Shown here: one piece after another, positions 22,180 through 32,453 of the stretch
Layout of the letters: every line of letters starts with the position of its first letter
Position numbering within the stretch: the stretch's first letter is position 1
NCBI GenBank assembly: GCA_964007475.1
Contig: OZ023274.1
Location: 88,125,213 to 88,189,212 of the forward strand
From: Hybos culiciformis
Taxonomy: Eukaryota > Arthropoda > Insecta > Diptera > Hybotidae
DNA: 64,000 nt
Direction: 5' to 3'
Notes under the pieces: model-generated
Databases searched by the model: none
The model's input: only the letters and a program-made list of their open reading frames with translations
Told to the model about the DNA's origin: nothing
Made by a program: the position numbers and the translations under genes

Positions 22180-22798
22180 AACTTATCAACAAAGTCAACA
22201 AAGCAACAAATAATTGACGCTGTTGTCAGCTTTACGTAAACTGGCGCTTATGTACGCCTTGCAATTTCCTTTGATTTAGCAACATATAATAAGCAATTTA
22301 TAATAGTTATTTGTACAAAAATAACTCACGTTGCTGTCAGCTTTACGTAAACTGACATTTATGTACAACCAGTAACTGTTTGAAGAGAACGATTACCGTA
22401 ATAAGTCGCTTACACTCAAAAATAAGATAGACTGCAAGGTCAAATATTTGTTTCGACTTAGAACATAGTTCAATATCCGACACAAAAGTCGGTAATTTAA
22501 ATTGGTCTTTTCAGCTGACCTTAAAACTGGCGGCCGGGACAAACTCCTGTTTATTGGTGTTCAGGTTAGTTTCAAAACTAACAAACAAGTCGGAGGCATA
22601 TTTTAAGCCGGTGTGCCAAAAATATGTTAACTATGAGTGAACTTGTAGGCCGGTTCAGTAATCGACGCCCATGCCAGTACAAATACTTGACATTTCTTTG
22701 CGAACTGGCGCGATGGTATATTGGGTAACGCATTAGAATCGGGAAACGGACGTACCCCCGATTCGGGTCAAACGGTAATCGGGGAAATGAATGCTTTA
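22180..22798. repeat. Right edge of cargo: hairpins and a partial duplication
   Basis: GTCAGCTTTACGTAAACTG occurs twice (about 22226 and 22337) in direct orientation, with diverged flanks. GTTAGTTTCAAAACTAAC is a hairpin resembling GTTAGTTATGAAACTAAC at the left edge. CCGAC/GTCGG and CCCCGATT/AATCGGGG (22756-22784) are further hairpins, the last ending 14 bp before the presumed cargo end. No gene is recognised. The stretch is more GC-rich than its surroundings. Confidence 0.55.
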
Positions 22799-22848
22799 AA
22801 TATACAATAAATAATTTTAAAAACAATTCACCAACATTTTTTATCCTA

Positions 22849-25800
22849 ATGCAAAGACCCAATTATTATAATCCAATTAAATTCATGATTGATACTGGTG
22901 CAGACATATCTGTCATCAAAGAACAATTCACAAATTCAATTGACATTAATAATAATAGTACTTGCAAAATTACAGGAATAGGCAATAACATACATGAATC
23001 TTTAGGCACACTACAAACACATTTTATTATTGAAAACAAAAAATGTTTTATAAATCTACACTGTGTAGAAGATAAATTTCCAATCAAAACGGATGGAATC
23101 TTAGGCCGAGATTTCTTAATGAAATACTCCGCATTAATTAATTTTGAAACAAATGAATTATCACTTACGATAAGTGATGAGGTAATAAATATACCCATTA
23201 ATTCTAATTGTATCAGTCAACTGGTGATACCAGCCAGAACTGAAATTATATGTCCTTTACATGTTCAGAGAACAGAAGAGACACTTGTCCTGAGTGAAGA
23301 AATAACACCAGGAATATTCATAGCCAACACGATTATAGCCAAAAATGGCATATCGAATGTAAAAATTTTAAATACTAATGATAAAACAATGATCATTAAA
23401 AATTATAAGCCTAAAACAGTACCTTTAAACAATTATAACATAGTGAATATTGAAAATAACGATCACGATCGATTATTACATTTAGAACAAATATTAAGCA
23501 TTAACCCAGACGACCCAAAAGCTCAAAATGAAACACTTAAAATTTGCAAACAATTCCAAGATATATTTTACTTACCAGGTGATTCATTAACGACTAATAA
23601 TTTCTATAAACAAAATATTGCCTTAGAAAATAAAAACCCTATTTATATTAAAAATTATAGATTACCAAATTCGCAATTAACAGAAATTAATGATCAAGTA
23701 GATAAATTATTGAAAGAAGACATTATTGAACACTCTTACAGTCCATATAACTCACCTTTACTCTTAGTACCAAAGAAATCCTCTAATGACACCAAAAAAT
23801 GGAGACTAGTAGTAGATTTCCGTCAACTAAACAAAAAAATTCAAAATGACAAATTTCCTTTGACCAAATTAGAAGACGTACTAGATAATTTAGGAAGAGC
23901 AAAATACTTTACCACATTAGATATGGTCAGTTCTTTTCACCAAATCGAATTAGAGAAAAATTCAAGACCTTGTACAGCATTTTCATCTAATAATGGACAT
24001 TTTCAATTTAAAAGACTCCCATTTGGTTTAAAAATCTCTTCAAATAGTTTTCAGCGAATGTTAACAATTGCTTTATCAGGTTTAAATTCAGAATCATTTA
24101 TTTATGTTGATGATATAATAATATTTGGATGTTCTATTAAACACCACAACGAAAACTTAATAAAAGTATTTGAACGATTAAGAAAATATAATTTAAAGCT
24201 AAATCCAGAAAAATGTAGTTTCTTACAGAAAGAAGTAATTTATTTAGGCCATTTAATAACTAATAAAGGCATAAAAACAGACCCAACTAAACTTTTTGCA
24301 GTAAAAAATTATCCACAACCCCAAAACGCTGATGAAATAAAACGTTTTGTAGCATTCTGCAATTATTACAGAAAATTTATACCAAACTTTGCAGCTATAG
24401 CAAAACCTTTGAACGATCTAACAAAAAAGAAATCAATATTTAATTGGAATGAAAATTGTACAAATGCATTTTTAAATTTAAAAAATAAATTAATTAACCC
24501 TCCCATTTTACAATATCCAGATTATTCCAAACCTTTTATAATCACAACAGACGCTTCACAATCCGCCTTCGGAGCAGTCTTATCTCAAGGAGAAATTGGA
24601 CAAGATTTACCAATAAGCTATGCCAGTAAAACATTAAACTCTGCAGAACTTAACAAACCAATAATAGAAAAAGAATTGCTTTCTATTCACTGGGCAATCA
24701 ATTTCTTTAGACCCTATGTATATGGCAGAAAATTCATCGTCGTAACAGATCACAGACCTTTAGTAGGATTATTTACGCACAAAAACCCTTCATCTAAAAT
24801 GACGCGTATTAGACTAGATCTCAGTGATTACGATTTTGATATAGTATACAAACAAGGAAAAATGAATACAAACGCAGACGCTTTATCAAGAATACATTTA
24901 AACTCCAACATTTTAAAATCTATGATCCCAATAACGCCAGAAAAAGATATTAACGTGATAACCAGACAAGTAACTAGGTCACTAGAACAAGCTAAAAACC
25001 CTATAAATAAAAACCTACACATTTGGCACAGTATCTCAATTAACGATATAAAAAGAATTCCGAAAGTAAACTTCATAGAAATTTTAACTGGTACAACAGA
25101 AATAACATTCAATAATAATTATAAAATATATTTTAATAAAAAGAAAATTAATATAAAATCAATTTTAAATAAAATGAAACTCTTATTAGCTCAAAATAAA
25201 ATTTTCACAGTCGCGATAAATAATAATGATACCTTATTTAACCACATTAACATTCAAGAATTTAAAAACATATTTAATCAACTACAGGAAAAAGATAATT
25301 CGAAAAATAAATTAAAAATAATTTTATTCAAAGCTCCTATCGAAATAACAGATCAAAATTTAATAAAACAATTAATAAAAGACAATCATAGTAACAATAT
25401 AAGTGGACACATCGGTGTTAGGAAAATGATAATAAAACTTAGACAAAAATACATATGGAAAAACATGCATAAAATGATTAAAAGTTACGTGAAAAATTGC
25501 AACGAATGTATTAAATCAAAACAAGTTAGAAACATTAAAGAACCATTACAAATTACTGACACTCCAAATAGACCTTTCGAAACCATACAAGTCGATACAG
25601 TAGGCCCTTTAAAAATTTGTAATAATTATAGATATATACTCACAGTTCAATGCGAATTAACTAAATACATAGAAGCATTTCCTATAGAAACTAAAGATGC
25701 TATTACGATAGCAAAAATTTTAACAGAAAATATCATATTAAGATATGGAAATATAAAAAATATCAAAACTGATTTAGGTACAGAATTTGTAAACGAACTA

Positions 25801-26379
25801 TTTATGAACATTTGTAAAACTTTTAATATTAATCACCAAAAATCAACACCTTATCACCATCAAACATTAGGTTCAGTAGAAAGAAATCACAGAGTACTAA
25901 ACGAATATTTTTTAACATGCAATCATAGCAACAATTGGGTTGAATTAATCCCATTTTTCTTATTTTCCTATAATACTACACCTCATTCAGACACTCATTA
26001 TGCGCCATTTGAATTAATTTTTGGAAACACACCTGAATTACCGACAAATATTACACTTAAAAATAATGAACCACTAAATTTCATAAACTATGATAACTAT
26101 TTAAACGAATTAAATTTAAAATTATCCTGTGCACTAAAAATAGCTAGAGAAGAACTAATTAAATATAAAATAGCTAGAAATGAAAAATACAATTTTAATA
26201 TTAATCCTGCAAATTTGAAAGTAAATGATATGGTAATGATAAAAAATTTTAATAGAAAGAAATTAGATTATCCTTTTCAAGGACCTTATAGAATCGTCGA
26301 AAGAGACGGAGTAAATTCAATAATAGAAATAAATAATAAATTAAAGAAAATTCATAATAATAACTTAAAAAAGATATAG
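22849..26379 (+). CDS. pol: Pol polyprotein of gypsy-1: PR-RT-RNase H-IN
   Basis: Enzymes for reverse transcription and integration, 1176 codons from the first ATG, with no internal stop. Protease: DTGAD at 15-19. Reverse transcriptase: WRLVVDFRQLN near 318-328, catalytic Asp 358 in TTLDMV, and YVDD at 419-422. RNase H: TDAS Asp 568, EKE at 607-609 and TDHRPL Asp 634. Integrase: zinc finger H847, H854, C884, C887; catalytic D916, D975, E1011 with 35 residues between the last two; and a C-terminal GPYRIVERDG-like motif near 1145-1154. The frame is open upstream to 22729, so translation need not start at this ATG; in an intact element pol would be read through a frameshift from Gag. No env follows; 85 bp separate the stop from the 3' LTR. 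All catalytic residues are present, so the enzyme may still be active if expressed. Confidence 0.95.
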   Translation: MQRPNYYNPIKFMIDTGADISVIKEQFTNSIDINNNSTCKITGIGNNIHESLGTLQTHFIIENKKCFINLHCVEDKFPIKTDGILGRDFLMKYSALINFETNELSLTISDEVINIPINSNCISQLVIPARTEIICPLHVQRTEETLVLSEEITPGIFIANTIIAKNGISNVKILNTNDKTMIIKNYKPKTVPLNNYNIVNIENNDHDRLLHLEQILSINPDDPKAQNETLKICKQFQDIFYLPGDSLTTNNFYKQNIALENKNPIYIKNYRLPNSQLTEINDQVDKLLKEDIIEHSYSPYNSPLLLVPKKSSNDTKKWRLVVDFRQLNKKIQNDKFPLTKLEDVLDNLGRAKYFTTLDMVSSFHQIELEKNSRPCTAFSSNNGHFQFKRLPFGLKISSNSFQRMLTIALSGLNSESFIYVDDIIIFGCSIKHHNENLIKVFERLRKYNLKLNPEKCSFLQKEVIYLGHLITNKGIKTDPTKLFAVKNYPQPQNADEIKRFVAFCNYYRKFIPNFAAIAKPLNDLTKKKSIFNWNENCTNAFLNLKNKLINPPILQYPDYSKPFIITTDASQSAFGAVLSQGEIGQDLPISYASKTLNSAELNKPIIEKELLSIHWAINFFRPYVYGRKFIVVTDHRPLVGLFTHKNPSSKMTRIRLDLSDYDFDIVYKQGKMNTNADALSRIHLNSNILKSMIPITPEKDINVITRQVTRSLEQAKNPINKNLHIWHSISINDIKRIPKVNFIEILTGTTEITFNNNYKIYFNKKKINIKSILNKMKLLLAQNKIFTVAINNNDTLFNHINIQEFKNIFNQLQEKDNSKNKLKIILFKAPIEITDQNLIKQLIKDNHSNNISGHIGVRKMIIKLRQKYIWKNMHKMIKSYVKNCNECIKSKQVRNIKEPLQITDTPNRPFETIQVDTVGPLKICNNYRYILTVQCELTKYIEAFPIETKDAITIAKILTENIILRYGNIKNIKTDLGTEFVNELFMNICKTFNINHQKSTPYHHQTLGSVERNHRVLNEYFLTCNHSNNWVELIPFFLFSYNTTPHSDTHYAPFELIFGNTPELPTNITLKNNEPLNFINYDNYLNELNLKLSCALKIAREELIKYKIARNEKYNFNINPANLKVNDMVMIKNFNRKKLDYPFQGPYRIVERDGVNSIIEINNKLKKIHNNNLKKI

Positions 26380-26452
26380 AATTTAAAATAGAAAAAAAAA
26401 AAAAATTTTTCTTCCTTTTTACATAAAATTTACAAAAATTTTTTTTTCTCCC

Positions 26453-26464
26453 AAAGGGAAAGGA
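26453..26464 (+). other. Polypurine tract of gypsy-1
   Basis: AAAGGGAAAGGA abuts the first base of the 3' LTR, the expected plus-strand primer. Confidence 0.85.
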
Positions 26465-27082
26465 TGTAGTGATATTGTTATCACTAACGTTAAAATCAAA
26501 CTAAATTTATAAAAATTTTAATTATTTTTTGAACCCAAAAAATTTATATTTTAAATAAGAATTACTGTAAAGTATAATTAATTTGATTGGGCAACCAATC
26601 ATATTAGGACATAGTAAACTATTTCATATTACATAAGAAAATTAATTATATAAACTAAATTGTATATAATATTTGTATATAGAATATAAGAAATTTAGTA
26701 CATAAGATTTTGTATAAATAAGATTGAAATTAGAAAATTAAATCAGATTCTTACCAAATCTCATCTTTCTATAAACGGCTTCCCTGAGCTATACAATACA
26801 GGTAAGATAGCTTTCCGAGCAATATAATACGGATAACCGGCTGAATACAGCCAAAACGAAAGCGCGTCCCGCTCTAATAGGACATACGGCTGAATACAGC
26901 CTAGACAATAGGATCTCCATAATGACATGCTAGTGGTCATTATGGAATAGGGAATTCAATAGGCCTTAGAAGTCTTGGACAACATAGATGTCCAACCCAT
27001 GATCCATCATAAGATGAATAACTATAAATAAGAAAGTCAATAAAAACTTTCCATTAAATAAAATACAATTTTTTCCTTTACA
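26465..27082 (+). repeat. 3' LTR of gypsy-1 (618 bp)
   Basis: Same ends as the 5' LTR (TGTAGTGAT...CCTTTACA). It is identical to the 5' LTR over the first ~540 bp except one base. From about 27006 to 27070 it diverges, with roughly 70 percent match and small indels, and then matches again at the final TTTTTTCCTTTACA. AAGG follows at 27083-27086. Confidence 0.92.
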
Positions 27083-27137
27083 AAGGAATCGAATGGTGCT
27101 ATTATCTAATAATGACGTATAAATATCATACGTTGTT

Positions 27138-30100
27138 AATATAAAATTGTGGTATTTTCAAACAAAAACGAATCTTTATCTGACTTATCGTCATAAAATC
27201 AATGTATCATCATGTTCGTTAAACAAAGCTGATTGCTGGATGAATTAAATTGCAATAACTATATTAGTCATTCGTCTTACTGGTATACTACTATATAATA
27301 ATTAAATAGCGCGTATACACAATTAAATCGTATGTTAATGTTATTGACATTTCAATTATACTTTTTATTCTAAAAAAGTAAACTAACTATTAATATCACT
27401 AGGAACTTTAATTCGAGATTACAATTAGTTAACAGGCCAATGGACTGAAATTGACCATGTGTGGATATGGATATCATATGGAAGTGAAAATTTTTAGTGT
27501 GATGAAAAGAGTTATGTTTTTTATGGTTTGAGATTAAGATGTTTAGTTTACGAAGAGAAAAAATTTTACAACAAAAACAAGTAAAAAAATATGGAAAGCA
27601 CAAAAATTAAATTTCATTCAGCACGCTTCGCTTCGTTTACGCTTTCATCGGAGGTTTAAAACGTGCATAAATTAGAAAAATGATGAAAAATGTATGAAAA
27701 AAATATTTATTTTAAATTCTAATAAAATAAAATAAAACATAAGAACTTTGCCCGAGTCACTTAGTTGTAAAAAGTTTTCGGCAACTTTTCTAATTTTTCC
27801 TTTTATTTTTTTGTAATCCTCCGCTGGATGGAGAATTTTTGGCGCAATTTCGTTTTTAAAGGCCGCAGATGTCTTTTCCGATATGTCTTTTGGGTTTAAA
27901 AATCTGTTTACAAGGGAGGAAGAGCATCCCTACGAACATTCACTCAAGTGGCCTCATAATTTTATTCAAATATGTTTCCATATTTACATCGGATATCTTT
28001 AAAATTATACTATTAAAGCTATATCAAAACCTTTAAAGATTTTTTTAAATTCATATAAAAATCTAATTAAAGATCATTATTTTGTTCAATCCTTTTAGCT
28101 GATTGTTCTCCTCTGTTAAAATTCAACAATGCATAAAATTGTCATAACTAATGACTGATTAAAATATTATCAATTTTTAAAAAAGGATTTAATAACAAAA
28201 ATATTAAATTTCGATTTTCTTTTTTATTACAAATTCCATATTTTGAATGCATCAATGCATTAAAAAGTGCAAAATCCTATATACAAAAACGAAAAGAAAA
28301 CGAAATAAAAATCAAACACTAATAGAATATTTATTAATGTAAATAAATCCTTTGTTAAGGATATTATTTTCTTTTGTATTATTTTTTTTTTTTGACAAAA
28401 ATTAAAACTGTTGCATAAAGAATTAAAGAAAAAAAAAAGGTCTAAAAACATAAAATTTCATAAATTCAGGTGTTTGCCTTTCAATTGCCCTTGAAATTTG
28501 GTAGGTTATCGACCTTTTTTTTTTGTAATAACATTAACACTGACTTTTAAAATTTACCAATATAATTTTACAAAATAATAAACCAAAAAAGAAAAAAGAA
28601 GAATTTGTGAGATATTAACAATTACCAAAAATAGGATTATAAATATAATATACGCATATGAATAGTGTGTCTGGACCTTTTTCATACTATCCACACATAG
28701 GTACCTGAAAAATTTACACAACAATAGATAAGAGAAATGGGTATTTATATAGTGGACAATTTTTTTTTTAATCGCATAAGATCCTAAGAACAAAAACTAT
28801 GTATATATATATATTTTGTTTTTGTGTTTCATTCTTCACGCACAGAGACGAAAATTATTTTTTGTAAATTTAAAAATTATATTTTTAATAATTAACTTTC
28901 TCTAAACCCTTCCGCAATACTTTCAATTAGACTTTCAAAAATACTTTCAATTAGACAATTAGACATCTTTAGTAGAAACCCAAGTTGTCAAATGATGATA
29001 GTTTTAAGTTTAATACTTTATCAATTGATCACAATTTTAAACTTATTATGAAGAAGAAGAAGAAGATTTTTAGTAGATATAAGTAATAAGTTCCGAAAAA
29101 TGTACAGAATTAAATTTTAATTAAATATAATATTGAATAAATTGAAATTGAATTTAATTGAATATCAAAAGTATAAAAGTTAAAGAAGAAAAGTATTGTA
29201 TGATTTTATCTGCAATTTGTAATGATTTTTATGCATCACAGTCAAATTAAATAAAATTTGATCCCATACATATATAACCCTTTTATTTTTAGATAAATAG
29301 CAACGCTTTGGATAAAGAAAAAAGTTGTATTCGGGCCGCGATCTTTATCTTGCCTAATCTCTTAATTAAGTAGGTGTTTTAAATCTTTCTTTCGTTCCGT
29401 ACCCGAATATTTTCTGAATATTCTCCAATAATTCTGCATTAACTACATATATATACGTAAAAGTTGATAAAAATAGAATTACATTTCCCACGTAATATTT
29501 TCAACAAAAATATGGCAAATGTTTACACCTTTCCAAAAAAAAAAATATATAAAATTAAAGTATCCCTCTTTTGAAATTGATCCTCTTAAAAACAATAAAA
29601 GTCAAAGCATATAATGTATGAAATAAAATAATAAAAGACTGTACCTATAATATCTATTTGAAAAAAAAAAATATATTTTCTTTTTTACACAAAAATCTTT
29701 TTCAATAAATTTAATATCAAAAAAGAAAAAAACATTATCTTCCCACGCAGCGAATAAAATCATTAGTTTTTTATTCGCTATAAAGTTTATATAAAAAATT
29801 TTTATACAATAAAGTCAAACAAGTAAAAAATATATAAAAATTCGATAGTCCAAAAGGTCCAAGATTTATTAATATAGTAGAATAGAAAAAAAAAATCTTT
29901 AACAAAGAATTATAAATTTGTTATCAAATATATAAGGGTCATAATGTGTGCATATCCTTTATTCAAAAAATTCAACGAAATTTTAAATTAATTCTTAAAA
30001 TACAAAGTGTTACACTTTAATTTGTAGGTTTAAAAAATTTTAAAAGAAATTTGAACAGCTTGTGGGCCAGTTGCTTCATTTTGCGTCACAAGACTCACTT

Positions 30101-32234
30101 ATGGACTTTAAATTAATAGCATAGATGAGAGTTCGAAGGACTTTTATTTAAGAATTTTTAAATATATGTATACCTAATTTTTACTTTTAAAAATCAATAT
30201 TTATCTAGAAAAAGATATTCAGATTGTCTAATTGTATGTTTTGTAAGATAAGAGCTTAAATTGTAGAAAGTTTGCTTTCATCAAATATAGATTACAAATT
30301 AGTATATTGTTGAATATAATTCTCATTAGTGTACTTTCTAGCAACCATAAAGCAATTTGTTAAAAGTTTCTTGCAGTTAGATGGAATTTTAAAATAATAA
30401 TACTCACGAGATATAGGTGCTCACAGTTAGAATATTGTTTACTTAAATATATTTATTTCTATGTCTACGAATCTGTAGCTGTGGAAGATTGAATCTAAAT
30501 AGTTCTGATATTGGTCCAGATCGGCCGACGTCGCTTTAAGAAAACTTACATTCTTATCAATAATTACAAGAAATTTTTCCAAGTTTATATATGCAATAAA
30601 AATCCTGGACCTTGTAAAAAACGTTATAAATTCTAATACAATCGTAAAAATTTTACTTTTTTATTCAACTGAGAAATATTTCTAAAGCATTTAAGTGAAT
30701 AAAAATTGAATTGAAAAATATATGTACAGATAAAAAATGGATCCAACTTCGCGATCATGCCTGACTTTTTTTGTGCAACTCATGTTTTAAAAATAAACAC
30801 AATAAAAAAAAATTTTACGTCTTTGCATTTAATATTTGTATAAAATGTAAAAGATCCTCTTATGAGGGTTATCGAAATATCAAAAAAAAAAAAAAAAAAG
30901 GACGAAATTTTTTTTATAAGACGCAAATAAAATGATAATTTTATATCAAAAAATAGAGAAAAAGGTCTATCAAAATTATTTGGTGGATTTTGAAAAGAAT
31001 TAAAAAAAAAAAAAAAGTCTGCAATAACAGGTGATAATAACAAAAGCGATTAGAATTTTTTGTGAAAAATATCCTTAAATTTTTTTTTTAAGATATTATA
31101 CATAAATTATGCGTTATTATTGCATTAGGATATTCTGATAGAAAAATTTATTTGCAGCAGGTTGTGCATTGCTTAAAAAAATTTCCCAAACGACGAATAG
31201 ATTGATTACAAAATTAAATAAATAAATAAATCATATCAACTTTCATAATTTTATTCTGCTTAATTTTTGAGAGAAAAATTCAAATTGTTTCAGTCCATCA
31301 GTCCAATATTATCTCATATCTCAGTTATTTCGAACTGATAAAGAATGTCACTTGAGTAACTTCAAGAACATTTGTAATATTTTTAACTTTATTAATGTCA
31401 TTAGAATGTTCTTTGTTCTTGATACCTAAGGTGAATACTTACATGTCTTGATTGTTTGAAGTTAATGGTTACTTAATGATGATATAATATTTTGCACAAC
31501 TGCAATGTTTTTTTTAACATGGTTTATTATCATTTGCATTAAAATGTTTTCGAACTTGATGAAGAAATAAGTTTGATGAGAATCCTAAAGTTTCATTTTC
31601 CTCAAAGTTTCCAATTTCTAAGTCATATATCGGCTATCATAGTGATGTTATTGTTATTCTGTAGTGTTTTCGATGTAATAAGTTTGATTTCCATTTCCAG
31701 CTGGAATTTGGGTAATATTTCTTATATTGTTCATTTGAATAAGTGTTAGTATCATTTTTTTATAAGCATTCTAAAAGAAAATAACTACAAAATTATCATG
31801 CGAACTGCATAATATTTCAGAATATATGAAATTCATTTATACGTTTTCGGATTCTGATTTTTTGTGTTCGATAAAATGAGTTTTAAACTACTTCTTCCAA
31901 TGAGCTCAAAGAATTAATTTTGTACTACAAAATTGACAGGATCCTTTGTCCTGTACAATACAATCAAAGATTCTTTTCTACATATATATTGTATTTTAAT
32001 AGTTGTAACGGTAAATAGACAAATTGCCTTTTTTTGTTTTTATTATGTTCCCACGCATAATGTGCAATTCCTTTATGTTAGAACGAAATATGTTGTTAAC
32101 ATCACGTCAATTCTGTAGAATGAAAATCGCAATGGATTTTCATGAGTAGAGAAGTTAATAGGTATATGTATATTAGAAAGAAGAAATACAATTATAAATA
32201 AACCAAAAACTATACTTCGCGGATTTAGTATTAT
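27138..32234. other. Gene-free DNA
   Basis: No gene recognised. A stretch near 27740-27970 is less AT-rich than its surroundings but encodes nothing I can identify. A short hairpin, GCGAATAAAA and its complement, lies at about 29752-29780. Tandem ATACTTTCAATTAGAC occurs twice near 28918-28965. Confidence 0.55.
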
Positions 32235-32446
32235 CATTGATTAAGAATACATAGATTCTTAGCTTCATACAACATTATTTTTGGTATTTTTATGTGAATG
32301 TATTATAAAACAAAATAAAATACGTGATAATTATCAATATATGAAAAGAATTTTATTTACTTTTACTAACACCTTCACATAAAAATACCAAAAAAGGCTG
32401 AAAAAATGTTGTATGAAGCTAAGAATCTATGTATTCTTAATCAATG
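32235..32446. mobile_element. Palindromic MITE (212 bp) with 7-bp target duplication
   Basis: The ends CATTGATTAAGAATACATAG and the exact complement extend inward through CTTAGCTTCATACAACA, and then with gaps to CACATAAAAATACC. GTATTAT flanks both sides (32228-32234 and 32447-32453). There is no coding capacity. A related remnant lies at 36-112. Confidence 0.87.
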
Positions 32447-32453
32447 GTATTAT

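Larger units (their letters stand above)
11387..22798. other. Foreign cargo block inserted between gag and pol of gypsy-1
   Basis: About 11.4 kb separates two intact halves of a retrotransposon coding region. The heptamer AATATAC occurs at 11380-11386 and 22799-22805; taking it as a target duplication gives these limits. Joining there leaves the pol frame open upstream into the gag region in +1, which supports the limits, but a 7-mer in AT-rich DNA can match by chance. The first base set is CACGAGTCAG and the last GAATGCTTTA: no terminal inverted repeat, no long terminal repeat, no poly-A tail. The block contains the nested hAT/gypsy/hAT/MULE set (12360-16819), a palindrome at 11782-12010, and minus-strand fragments of two host genes (17549-22037). 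Confidence 0.6.
8702..27082 (+). mobile_element. Ty3/gypsy LTR retrotransposon gypsy-1 (mdg1/412-like) carrying ~11.4 kb of cargo
   Basis: The 5' LTR is 8702-9317 and the 3' LTR 26465-27082, both TGTAGTGAT...TTTACA. The target duplication is AAGG (8698-8701 and 27083-27086). A primer-binding site follows the 5' LTR and a purine tract precedes the 3' LTR. Gag is 10157-11422 and pol 22849-26379. Without the cargo the element would be about 7 kb with no env, normal for this group. The protein order PR-RT-RNase H-IN places it in Ty3/gypsy, and the Asn-rich Gag without a zinc knuckle fits mdg1/412-type elements. Gag and pol are uninterrupted, yet a large foreign block sits between them, so this copy should not express a normal Gag-Pol. 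Confidence 0.9.
8514..27137. mobile_element. MITE A, second copy, split by gypsy-1
   Basis: 8514-8701 is the reverse complement of the right part of the MITE at 6903-7158, and 27083-27137 continues it after gypsy-1. Counting the AAGG duplication once, the two pieces total 239 bp. That equals 256 minus the 17 terminal bases missing here, because the copy stops after CATACGTTGTT. The length match shows that nothing else was lost when gypsy-1 inserted. Confidence 0.85.

Noticed and set aside
22703..22775. tRNA-like stretch with box A-like TGGCGCGATGG and box B-like GATTCGGGTC
   Set aside because: Box B has three mismatches and I could not fold a cloverleaf with proper acceptor and anticodon stems; at most a decayed tRNA-derived SINE end.
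11387..22798. Classical Helitron as the cargo vehicle
   Set aside because: No 5' TC and 3' CTRR ends at an A/T site and no Rep/helicase ORF; a Helentron-like relative cannot be excluded.
26380..26464. Possible env or third ORF after pol in gypsy-1
   Set aside because: Only 85 bp, A-rich, ending in the purine tract.
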